Assembly: GCF_000327385.1 (NCBI RefSeq)
Contig: NW_008709815.1
Coordinates: 862,143-926,142 of the forward strand
Length of the DNA: 64,000 nt
From: Lottia gigantea
Taxonomy: Eukaryota; Mollusca; Gastropoda; Lottiidae
Direction of reading: 5' to 3'
This document shows, piece after piece, positions 1 through 12,800 of this stretch; the stretch's first letter is position 1; the number at the start of each line of letters is the position of its first letter. Under the pieces are notes generated by a model. The model saw only the letters and a program-made list of their open reading frames with translations, was not told the DNA's origin and searched no databases. Both the position numbers and the translations under genes were made by a program.

Positions 1-3000
1 TTGTAACGCTATTGTATAATTGACTTGAATTTTGGTGCGTGTTTTAAATTGACATTTAAAGCAAAGTTTTCATACTTTTGGGACGTAATGACGTGGTCTT
101 GATATCTTTTTTTATTCTTATCATTATGTTATATATCACGATCTATGGCATAGATCGTTTCCACACAGTCACTATGAATAGCTGGACTAGCGCTTTAATT
201 GAATTGTTGCTGTTGCTACTATTATATCCACCTGTTCTACATACGAAGATCGATGAAAATATTTGAGAAATAGATTGTTTGGATTATCTTTGACAGAAAT
301 GTGTGTAGGGGATTTTTATTGCTATTGTTAATATATGTATTTAAAGACTAATTCCAATATGCATGGGTTAGGTAGAATTTAGTTTCGGGGAAGGGTAGGG
401 TTGGTACCACTCAAAACGCTTTAAGCAACACCTATTATCGAAAGACTCGACTTACAGTTGAACTTTGACTGCAATACAGCTGCAGACAACCTCATTTAAA
501 ATTAATTTTTGACAGAAAATCGTTTTTTTAATAGACAAAAAAAAAAACGAGAGACCACATAAGTTGCCAAAAGTTTATAACTTTCAATCAAATATTCAGC
601 CTATTTGAAACAGAATGTTGACGACAATATGATATTGCATACATTATGTAACAATGTATATGCAATTCATGACAATAATGCATTATTAAGTGCCCTTAAT
701 CCACGATTTATTCTGGCATTTGGATTGTAACATTTTGACTTTCGTATTTATCTACATGCTTCAAGATAGGTACTCATTGACATGGACCAGGTAATTATGT
801 GTATCAATATTTATTTCTATACTTAAGAGAGAATAATAATAACTGATAATGATTATATAAGATGGTTTCTACATACCACATACAGTTCCGGAGTATCCTG
901 ATGATAATTGTTTCATGGTCCAGTAGCAATCTAATAATTGCTTTGAGTATACTCGGGGTGCTTGTATACGCGCTCTACGACTATCGTAAGGTTGGAATTG
1001 AATTATTTTACTGTCTCCCTTGCGGAAGCCTACTCTTAAAGCCGAGTAATGATTTTGTTGATATAGTTTTTCTGATGACTTTCTGACGTTTTGATGCAAC
1101 GCTAATTTGTGCTGTCAGGAGAGTTTAACCTCGATCGTCTTGGTAGTAGGGCGTCTGATATTTTCGATTAAATCATATTATCGCTTCAGGTCTTTTGTTT
1201 TTAAATGTAGACAAACTGGTTTTATCATGTACATCATTCCAAAATAATGTTCTATCGTTAAGCGATAGTGATGTATTACAACTTTTCAATCATAGCACAC
1301 AGTTCAATAGATTATATTGAGTTTAAATGCTAATGCTATTCTTACATTTGAGACTAGTTAATGCATATAATGACTGTGTTGTATAACATGTAGGCCTACA
1401 TAATATAGGAAATATAGGAAAGTTTTCAGCGATTATCGACGCAATATCGTGAATGATTCAGGAATTCAATATTATTAGAGATAAAAACTTAGAGATGCAC
1501 ATTATTATTGTGGATGTTCCTGTATATATTTTCATTTGATAAAAACAGTGTGACGAACCTTATAACGATTCAGCAAAAAACGTTACATCAACACTAAAGG
1601 ATCTGAGACATCAATTTTCAATCTGTTAATTTGTGTTCCAGCAGGAAGTTGCGTTTAAATGGGGTAGTTGGTTGCAGGTCTTTTGATTCGATAAATGGCC
1701 TCATGAGTTTCTCATTGCTAGTTGGGATCAACGAGTAAGCTGCTTCCTTGGTAACCTGAAGGCGCATGCAGGTATGAGAGAATGGCAAAAAGCGGCAAGC
1801 CGCGTAGGTGGGACTGTGGGCCATAGCCTGTAGTGCAGAGCAGTTCCGTACTTCATTGCACCCTATACATGGGATACACACTATTGATGCTTGCTTGGTT
1901 CGGGTCTATGATAGGCTACACTAGGAATGATAAACTAGAAAATCTAATACCGTATATAATAGGTTTAGGTGTATTTTAATTAACAAACCATTGATTAAAA
2001 TTTAGTGTTGCGTGGAAAATGATCGTTTTTATTCAATATTATTTTTATTTTTTTGGTTAACAATAGCGAAGAACAATGAATATATTCAGACTTGTGGATA
2101 TGTATAAATAAAAAAGGGAGCTTCCACAGCAGGACAAAGAAAACACGGTTACCTAGCACAGCAAAGATGATGCGCGCTTGCTGATGTGAATCTAATTTCA
2201 GTTCAGAATGTGGTTCTCGAACGTTTGGACTTTTTAAAAAGGTTTGTAATATCTGAAATCAATCGTATCTTTGTCACTTTGAAAATATTAAAATTAAAAT
2301 TCTTTAAGTTTGATAATATTAGACTATAGAAAGTAGAAAAGCTGAAAAACATGATTGGAGACCTATATAACGTTATATAATTTAAGTGTTAGCTGGTAAA
2401 TGATATTTAACAAAATTACACGTGTGGTATTATCAAAATTCAATCTAGAAGGAGTTACGTGTGGTCTAATTATAAATATAATGCTGAAATCTTATCTGGT
2501 TAATGGAACTATTATTTGAATTCGATTTCATTAACATTGCTGATAGGGATACAGAAGTCTGACGTTCGTGGTATAAGCTTAAAGATGTATTGCGATACAT
2601 GCTTGTACAAGTTGCGATGTGTTAAATCAGAAATAGTTAGCTTTTCTTTTGAGCAAAAGCGGTTACAGGTATGAAAAATTCTACAGCATTCGAAAGTAAT
2701 CAAAAGTAGCTAAATGGAATTTATTCCGTGTTCTTTTCAAAATTGTCTCCAAATAACCTTCGCAACGATGGTGGAACACAGCATTGGCGTTAGCCTGATT
2801 TTTCGCCTTCAGTTTCCAATCAAAATACAACACAAATTAGCGAAATATTACTGAAACTGTGTTGAAATATCGTACACTGACTCTCCTTTGAACTTTTGTC
2901 GGATTCAGCATTCTTTTTTTGATATAATATGTCAGTGGTTTTCAACCTGTGTTTGTACAGGACATGTCCCTGTGGTTGAAAACATACGTAATATGGTGTG

Positions 3001-3616
3001 TGTCTTTTGACTTCTATTTTTAGTTAAACAATTATGCATGGACCACATAAAACATCTACAAATACCAAGCTTGATGAACAAATCGTTTGTAAGGGGTTTT
3101 GTCTATATCTTGGCGTTTGCTATAATATTATATTTGATTTCCATTATTGTAATGTAATCATATGTTGTTAGCTATAGAGACGAACACTTTATGTAGACAT
3201 GGTGGACAATATAGAATAGTATTTTTAGGTAAACAGTTACAGCTCACTAACTTTATATTTTGGTCGTACTTAGTACAAAGTCATAATGACACCGCTATAT
3301 TCAAACATAGACCGAACGAATGAACGAGTCGAAGGGAAATGTAAAGACATCACAGAGATTTGAATAAGATTTATGATACACTTTTTGTGAATGGGATGAC
3401 ATGGCAAAATATTTGTGTTTATTTAGAATTATTGCGAAGCGTGTGAACCCTAGTGTGGGGAATAACATGGTGCAATAGTTGTGAAAAAGTGCGTAGGACG
3501 AAAGGTTTGGGATTTAAAGGGACAGCGTTTACAAAATTGACATGGACTAAAACTAAATGCTAAGTGTTAACGAAAGTGTGGACTTTTTGATTTCAATCAC
3601 ACATAACTGATAAATC
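1..3616. other. Intergenic, AT-rich, no convincing gene
   Basis: I see no gene with recognisable domains here. A short frame at 862-985 begins with ATG, encodes one hydrophobic stretch followed by charged residues and ends at a good GTAAGG donor, but I cannot find its partners (see findings). About 1620-1920 is richer in G+C than its surroundings and keeps a long minus-strand frame with no similarity I recognise. The rest is AT-rich filler. Confidence 0.6.
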
Positions 3617-3846
3617 ATGCAGAAATCAAAACGGAAGACGGAAGATCGCACCGGAAGTAATCCTCTAATGGAGATTTCGTACACAAATATTCCTCAATCT
3701 GCAAGAAGAAAAAGTTACCCGACCGAGTTCGCAGGTCATCATTGTTTCATTACTTCCGGAAAGAAAATACACCAACAAAACCTGAAAGTGAAGCAGAGTT
3801 ACCACTCGTATGTTTAATCGATGATAGTCCTTTTAAAGTACTCAAG
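3617..3846 (+). CDS. Candidate upstream first exon of the TRPA1-like gene
   Basis: ATG at 3617 opens a frame rich in basic residues. The downstream half of the exon, in another frame, reads ...PLVCLIDDSPFKVLK and stops at a GT donor (3847) in phase 0. Joined to the exon at 10691 (VAGRGNLAEFE) this gives the F-K-x-L-x-A-A-x-x-G-N-L-x-E-F pattern that starts the ankyrin domain of invertebrate TRPA proteins, so this exon probably belongs to the channel. The two halves would agree if the A-run near 3709-3713 were one base longer, the same kind of fault as in the 10691 exon. The donor GTAAAA is weak. Frame joining and start are inference. Confidence 0.5.
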
Positions 3847-6800
3847 GTAAAAAAAAATATATTTAATTCATTCTCCTAGGGCAGATATTTTTATTTGAAG
3901 TAGAACTGTGACACAATTCAATTTTCGACATTTTAGTTGAACTAACCTTTAACAATGCGACAGGAAACACCCTAAAAAAATTATAACGAAATGGTTTTCG
4001 CTGAAAACAACATAATTTTAATACTATCCTAATACAAGTGTCTATATGGAGTTAAAATACCTTTGCTCTAAGTATTTGCTAACAGAAATTTATTTTTATT
4101 ATGCTTTTGGACAATTTAGTTCTACGGAATCAGTATATATAGTAACTGGTCTACTAGTGTCTTTTCAAGTAGGATAGAAGATAAATTATACCACAATTAA
4201 ATTTGGAGAAAAATATTTCAACTATTGTTTTTCGCTTTTCTAAATAATGTCATGAAGTAAACGATATAATATAGCATAAAACTCGCCCTTACAATATAAA
4301 TAGGGAATCATTTAATTTGGTACATCCATTGAATTCTTTTCAAAGTAGAAATTCATAATATGTGGTCTACATTTAGTTCTTGATAGTGGGTACCATACAC
4401 TGTGTTGTCTACGTACCACAATTTATTCCCGAGGTTATAGAGAGTTTTCAGAATTATCAGTGACCGAAAGAGACAGTTGTTGTGTGTTATATTTATCACT
4501 AAAAGGCAAAAAAAATTATTTTCGAGGTTGATTCGGGTCTTGAAAAAATGTAGATAGTCTTTAAAAGTACGAGTACGAAAATCGCATAATCTCTTCAAAT
4601 ATACCTCGAACTAGAAATTCCACTGTTTTCGGCCCTGTCTGAATATTGTACGTTTTTTTTCGACAAGGTCCCTTTTGAGTCTACTTTAAGATAGATTGAA
4701 CAGATGGTGAACGTACCTCACGCGAAGCTGAATGGGGTTAGATTATCCAGGGTGATAAGTAGCTAGTGAATTAGGGCATATAGTATGAATGAATGGATAC
4801 AAGAACATGATAACATTTTTCCTTTTTGGGTCGTGGCCGTATGTATTTTAATATGCAGATAAGATGTCCTCGTCAATATTTGGCCATGACATTCACCTTT
4901 GAATGATATTCGCATTGATTTAATTCACATTCAAAGTTCAATTCTAGAGGATTTGATTCTTTGCTAATTCATTATATTGGTTGTTAACAAGGGATATAGA
5001 ATATTATTAAAAATATGTTAATTTTTCATATCAAAATGTATAAAGGCTTATTTAGAATTTAGTGCTATTTATCTGCTATTTAGGAAGACGAGCAAAGTAG
5101 TGTTGACTTCCTAATGTCAATAAATCTGTAACCTAAACATCATATAAATTAAATGAAAAAATACTCTTTGTACTCATTCAGACACCCTAAAGTAGCATAA
5201 TTATGCTACAGGAAGTACTTTTGTGATACTATCTTGTCTTAGATGCCTCAAATTTCGAGGGTGAGCTGTAACAATATTACCGGTTGGCGCACGTGTACCT
5301 TTAATATAAAACTTTTCATTATGAAGAACATTCCTCATTTATGATACTTCATTTATACGTATGAAGTTGCAACGAATTTTTTGGATGTCGGGTTTCGTTT
5401 TGCGGTTTGGATCATTAGTATTTACCATTTTCATTTGTTTTACATCCTGTCATTAATTGTTTTCTGATATCTGATTCAAAGGTGTATTTAATGTAAGTGG
5501 GTCACGTGGGAATTTACACGTGCGCTTAATTACATTTACTAGTTGCTTATATATTACTAATGATACTTTGATAAATGGACCATTACTATTTTTAATGGAA
5601 TATATGATGTAGATATATTATTACTGTCGGTTATAAAACGGAATATTAGTCTAAACAAATACTTGTGTACTTAACATTTTTATAGATTTTTTTATGTTAG
5701 TGTTTTTAAGCAAATCAAATACAACGTTTAATTGTCATTAAAACGTTTTACATTGTCCCTATACGAATGATATATTTTTGGTTTGATATGATTAGAAAAC
5801 AAGCAGGGAATTAGGATATTTATTTGATATGTGGCATTCGTAACTTGTTGTTTTAAAATATATAGTCTTCAAAATATCTCATGAGAGAGCTGAATTTCAC
5901 CTTCACGTTTTTATGAAGTCAAACTGTTACTGCTCGTTCCCTTGCAATTTAAGATAGTTGAGTTTGAACAATAGACCGTAAATAACAATCTTCCGACATT
6001 TTGACACAAAACTGCACATAAGAATTTACACTACTTAAAAGTGTCTAAATTGTATTTGTTGATGTGATTCCGGACGCTGGATTTTATTTTTAAAAAGTGG
6101 TGCGTTAGGCTGATAATTAGGTCAATCTGATGATAAAGCAACTATTTAGACGACCATAGGCCTCCAGCATTGACTTTTGTATAACGGTCATTCAATGTTT
6201 AATATTTGAATATATATCTAAAGACTATACTATCAATGATCTATTGAAACAGTATGGGAATTCGAACCTATGGCACTTTTTCCAAAAAAAAAAAATAGAA
6301 AAAAAATTCCGCTGCCGACTGAGTAACTTCACTATTATTCAATATTTAATCTCAGTGATGACACTATTTCTATTAATCTGTCATAAAAGAGTTTTTTGTT
6401 TGATAAACTATTAAATATTGTTATGTGGAAGTGTTTAGTCAACATTGTTTCCAGATTTTAAAGTATTTACTGAATATGAAACGGAGCTATCAACATATCT
6501 CTAGGAGACTAAAGGTCTGATAGATTTACATGGTGTCACATTACCCAGCCAATTAGAATTAATCTCATAAAACTCATATTAGCGGATTGATTTCGTAGAT
6601 ATGATCATTACCAACACAATTAAAACTTTGTGGTTTACGAAGTGAGACGAAAATGTTTCAAAATAAGGCTGCTAATATGCTCTGATCAGTTTCGACATCT
6701 CGCATCTTAAGAGTATCAGTTATGCTGGTTTAAAACTTAAATATCGACTCCTGTGGACGATGTTCAGTGGTGGAGCCGAAGGGGGCCAGCCCCAAAGTCA

Positions 6801-9800
6801 TGTTTTTCGGGCAAGAATATCATAATTTGTTTAGAAATTCGGTCAACATCAGGTATTTCGCCCCCCTCGGAAATAAACCTGGCTCCGCCACTGACGATTC
6901 TATGAATCCTGAGAAACAAACCAATGGATGAAGAACTTATGTTCGTAAGGATTTTGCACAGCCCTCTCACATCACTATTTTTCATAAAACTGCACATTGC
7001 CAAAAAAAAAATCATTTTTAAATAGTTTTTAATCGTTTGATCTTCTAGATTTGTATTTTTACATTTTTAGATGTCTTAAATGATTTTATTCTATGTAAAG
7101 CGCTTTAGGGTATTTAAGATAGGGCGCTATATAAATATGTGTATTGTATTGTATTGTATTGAAAATTGCGTCCTTCACGGGTATATTTTTAGCTAGCTTA
7201 GAATAAAAAATGATGAAAGAAAGCTTTAAATACTGATGGTGAAATATAGAAAAATATTTATTAAAACTTTTCCCCAGCATTGGCTTAAGATAACAGAGCC
7301 CAAGTGGTTTCAGTCTATTTTGATTACATTTATAAAATTGATTTAAAGGAATTGATGTTGACATACACAATAAATAATGTGGGTTCTGAACGAACGAACA
7401 TTTTTTTATTGTTTTTTTTTTGCTGAATCATGTGGCCGATCCTGTATTGCATAACTATCCACCAATGTTGGTAACATGCAGACATTGTTCTAGAAATATA
7501 ATGTATCCATTAAACCATTGATAACTGTTTTATAACCCATTTTAGACTTCTAGATAACACAATATAAATCACTCAATAATGAAGCTATATCACTATATAA
7601 TGACTATTATGTAAATAGATGATTTCATGCGACAGGATTCCGTTGGTACCTCTGGGACGTTATGTTTACCATGTATTGAGTTAATGATATTAATGGATGG
7701 AACAAAAACCAAATCGTCAGATTGCTTCAATTATGGTTTAATTTGTCATGTTTATCTTTAAAAATTAATGTTTTGAGCACGACAACATAGTTTTCCTAAC
7801 AGAAGTTGTTTTAGAACAACGACCCTAGTAACACAGTTATGTTAGTCTCATTTTGAGTTGGATATATTTCACTCTTATCTGTTTTTGGAAATAGAAGTAT
7901 TAGTTTTCAATCGATACTGCATTGAACAAATAATGTAATGTTGAAATTTCAAATTTGAAATTACAAAAAGTGTTTTCAATTGACTAAGACATTAAAATGG
8001 ATCCAATGAAAAAGTTTTACCGTGTAATTCAATTCGTTAATGGTGTAAGAGATCACAATCACAGGACAAAACAGAAAAGTAGTGAAATTGAAGACTTTTC
8101 CTTTGGAAATATCAAAGATATCATTGTTAAAAGTTATGCGGACATGCAGAGAGACCCTTTGTCGACCATTAATGAAGAGTTTTGTTCAGTAAGTTTTCCA
8201 AATAGCTATTGTTTGCTATTTGCTATACCACAAAAAATACTTATTATCTATTATGTTTAAGTCTAAACGTTATCACCATTTCCAAACTCTTAACCACGAC
8301 ACAAGAATTGTTCGAGATTGGACAGCGAACAGCTGTCAGGTATCATTCCTGAAACTAGCATCAAGTATTTTCTTTTTCCAGAAATAACAAACCGCCACAA
8401 TAATATCCAAAGAAATTGACTAGAAAATTGTTGAGAAATTATTTGAAAATTGCTGAAAATTACATTTAATTGTCTCTGACAAAGGTATCAAATGTATTAT
8501 CTCGGCTTTAGATGAACTGAAAAGTGGAAATTTTCGCGAAAACGTAGTTGTTATAGAAAATTGGTTATTTAATTCTCAGTTACATAATATCTCGAACTGG
8601 AATTTATTGCTCTCTAAAAGTACTGAAATATATTTCATTATCTACCAAAATGTTTATTAATATTGATTACGATTTTCAGACAGAGGCACTGTTAAATGGC
8701 ATTATAAATATTAAAACAGAAACTGAAACATGTTGTCTGCAGTAAGAGTTAAAGTTCTTAGCTTTATATGAATTTTGTATCGACTGTTTTAAGAGACTTT
8801 CTTCGCTCGTACTTAAAATGAAAGGGCTCTCAAATCAATTGATTATGATTGTATTTATATACATAATAACGACTGAAAAGGTTTCATAGATCTTTTCTTT
8901 CTAAAACAGATTAGCAGGATTTTGATTAGATATGCCTTAAGTTTATTTATTTTATCGAATGTTATTTATAATAACCAATGTATTCATACCAATTGTTGTA
9001 TTTCTTCTCTTTCTTTCTTAACATGTCTTAAATAAGCACGTACGAATAGATTTTTCGTATTTGTAATATTCTATATACTTTAAGAGCTCACTTCAACGTC
9101 AAATGTCCTCAAGTTCCATTAACTTATGTAGGTTATAAAGTCTTTGAATGGCATTTAGCAATTGTGAGTACGATATATAGACACAGCTTTATGGAACAAC
9201 AATCACTGGTTAAAGTTTTATGCAACGCTTCGAGGTGTTTCCCCCGTCGTCCTCAGGCACAATAAGTGATGGGCAAACTATATATACATTATGTACCTCT
9301 TATTGTACCTGTTAAAATTTAATGTAATGTCTCAATAAACCATTTATCCTTTGTGTGTTCTTAATAATAAGCATTAATGTATATATAGTTTGCCCATCAC
9401 TTCTTATCATTATGTGCCCGAGGACGACAGGGGAAACACGTCGAAACGTTGCATAAAACTCTAACCAGTGATTGTTGTTTCATAAGGCTGTGTCTATATT
9501 ATATAGGTTATGTCTATTCATTTGACATTTCATGATTAATTGCAATTTTAAAGTTAAATTAATACAATACATTGAAATTAAATATCAATATATCGGTAAA
9601 ATAAAATGTTAATAAAACAAGAGATCATGATTAAAAACGACGATAATACTAGAAATCAATTACCGAAGAATTAAACCAACAAAATTTTACGATTTTAATG
9701 TAATGCTTTAAAATATTGAGCCAGGATTAAAAATACAGGACATGATATTTGTTTACAAAAACATTTCCATTTACTCTGAGTAATAAAATTGACATTTTCC

Positions 9801-12800
9801 CTGTTTGTATGGATCAATGTCTTTAAAACTTAAAGGTATATCTTATATTTTGAAACTTGGTTAAAATGAGTCTTTGTTCATCAGTGGACTTACCTGGCGT
9901 CATAACTATTCAAAGGAATCCCTCTATTATCCAATAAATCCATAAAAGTGAGTTATAATTCATTAAACTAAGTAATTTTGAAAAATGCATAGAAGCTTAA
10001 TAATAATTCCAATAATTATCTAGTTTATATCGTCTTATTTTATTCTTTTCACTGGTAATAATAGAAAAAACTTAGAAAAAACGCGTCAAATTTGCCTTGT
10101 AGGCACGATAAAGACTTAAGTTTTTATCCAATCTTGATGAAACTAGATATGCATATATATATTGATGAGAGTTGGTTAAGTTAGAAATTGGTAATAATCG
10201 GATGAACAGTTTCAAAGTAATTGCCTTTGTGTGTATAGTGATGAGACATTGTTTGAATTTGATGATAATTTGATGAACTGTTTCAGGTTTTTGCCTTGAC
10301 TTATAGATGATTTTAAGATTATTCGAAAATTCGTAATTAAGCCACTATGGATTTTGTTATCATTTCTGACAGCTGGTAGTGAGCTTATTTTATCTTGCCT
10401 GGCAAGCTATCTTAAATCTTTAATCTTTCTGTAAGGTTGACTACAATTGAACTTTCTGCAATGCGGCTGTTCAAAATCTCGGGGTTTCTCATAGGTCCGC
10501 GCTCGCGCCTTCGTTAACAATGGCATACGATGAGACTTGTATTTTTTAAAATTATAACGAAATTTATCAGCATTTAGGTTTTTGGGTGACAAATATAGAC
10601 CGAATATACGAGTCTCAACGAAAAAAGGTAATGTTATGATATATTTAGTTGACTGTTGGGCTGTTTTACATTAAGATTTATTCATTTCAGGTTGCTGGAA
10701 GAGGTAATCTGGCCGAATTTGAAAACTATACAATGCCGATCCTAGTCGACTATCTATTGAAGACAGTAAAGGACAGATGGCTATACATATGGCGACAATT
10801 AAAGGCCGGATTAATATCTTAGAATTTATTATCAACCATGGAGGTGGTAAGTACTCCCTTATGTCCTTTGTTAGATTTACTGCTACTTAAGTAATTGTAG
10901 TACCATTTGGTTATGTTAGTTTTCGGGGAAGGGAGGGTTTGATTCTCCCAAATGTACAGGCCTAGGGTGGAGCAGACACTTTATTTAGAAATTAGGATTA
11001 AGGGTCTTGATATTGGGTTTTCTTCTGTTCTTATTCTGATCTGAAATTAGAAAAAATAACTCGCCCGATGGGCGAGTAGTATAGAATCTGTTATAATGTA
11101 CTGATTGTTTTTAGTTTAGTATGAACAATATTATAATTTAAGTTCTTATTTTTTGAATATGCAACTATCATTTTCTGCTCATAGACTTGGGGGAATTTCT
11201 CTTGAAGGCTCTTATAGTGGGCATGAACTATCTTGCTTGCTCAATTGCTGGTTGATTCCATGTCCCTGTTGGAAGCTGTAGAGTGGAAATAAGCTTGAAT
11301 TGATTCCATCTGTAATGCCAAAATCTATTTTGAAAGAGATGCTTAGTTGACTGTAGCATCTGATATCCCTCAGATGAGCTTGCCCCATTCCGTTAACAAT
11401 AGGGCAAATTCATTATGAGACTACCAGTGCTAATTTCAAGCTGATATTCACATTAACATAAAATGAATGCTATCGACAACGTTGCACATCTCAGAAACCA
11501 AAGCAGAGTAACAAACATCAGGTACTGGATGGTGAGTGTAGTTATCAAAGGCATGAAACACCACAGATTGTCGTTAGCAGATTACATGCAAATGTGTATT
11601 TCAGGGATGTAATAGGTTTCCAAATTATGTCATCTTATCCATGTACATAAATGTTTTTTAAAGATATAAATGTTCAAGATAAGAAAGGCAATACAGCTTT
11701 ACATCATGCTGTAGAGAATGAACAGACAGAAGCCATAACCTTTCTATTGGACAACGGTGCTGATGATGCCATTAAGAATGAGATGAATTGTGCACCAATG
11801 CATATGGCTGTTGATGTGGATAATACAAATGTTATCGAGGTATTTTTTACTTTTGATTTGATTACGTTGTTGTTTTGCTTTTTCGATTGATGTGTTGCGT
11901 TTTGGCGCATAACCTGCACTTGGAAATTATTGCCGTCTTTTATTCTTGTTATTGCGGACAAAAATGTAATCCTGAAAGCTATAATACTTTGACTAAGTAA
12001 TTTTAAATGGAATAAGGTGTAAGACACACTATCAAAGGCATACAATATCAGAACTCACCCTTGAAGAAATGATCACCGAATATCTAGTATCTTTGCCTTT
12101 GCGAAATAAGTCATTGCTTTTCATGTTTATTTCAGACTATGTTGAAACACTCAAAAGTCGACCCCAATGTCAAAGGTGAAACGGGAGCACGACCTTTACA
12201 TTATGCCGCCTTTAAAGACAGGGCCCAGGCTGCAGAGTTACTAGTATGTAATACAGAAAACTTTTTNNNNNNNNNNNNNNNNNNNNNNNNNNNNNNNNNN
12301 NNNNNNNNNNNNNNNNACCCCCCCCCCCCCCCCCCCCCCGCCTCCCCTTCTTCCAACACAGCAAATGTACAACAATTTGCTGACACCGTCAAGTCATTGT
12401 GGTTTTTTTTAAATGTAATGTTTGCCTCTTTCAGCTCCGTTACGGTGCCAAACCATGTGCAAAATGTGATAATGGTTTTTATCCAATACACTGTGCTGCT
12501 AAATCTGCATCTGCCAGCACGCTAGAGATACTTATCCAAGCTGGTAAGTGGACATGCCAGAAGAATGTTGATCAATTCCTCGCTAATTACCATTATTTTT
12601 TTTTTAAATCTATAACTTTTAGTAATTTGAATCCAAATTAAGATGAATTCTAAAAAAATCCAGATCTTCCGGAATCTCGTAATTTGAGGTTTTATTGAAG
12701 CCGATATGAATTTGGTGAAAAGTTATATGACGTCATAATCTGGTAAAGTATTTCTGACATAACGGTAACCAACGACATCGGACTGAAATTCGAAATTGTG

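Larger units (their letters stand above)
3847..10690 (+). other. 5' introns of the TRPA1-like gene with MITEs and repeat tails
   Basis: Apart from the 7997 exon this stretch holds no coding signal that I can support. It carries a short hAT-like MITE (6765-6893), a repeat tail ending in TGTAT repeats (7084-7160), a fold-back element (9170-9506), and fragments at about 5328-5450 and 9850-9950 that recur elsewhere in the window. Confidence 0.6.

Noticed and set aside
11060-11085. Perfect small palindrome CTCGCCC-gat-GGGCGAG in a TRPA1 intron
   Set aside because: Too short and isolated to mean more than chance in this much sequence.
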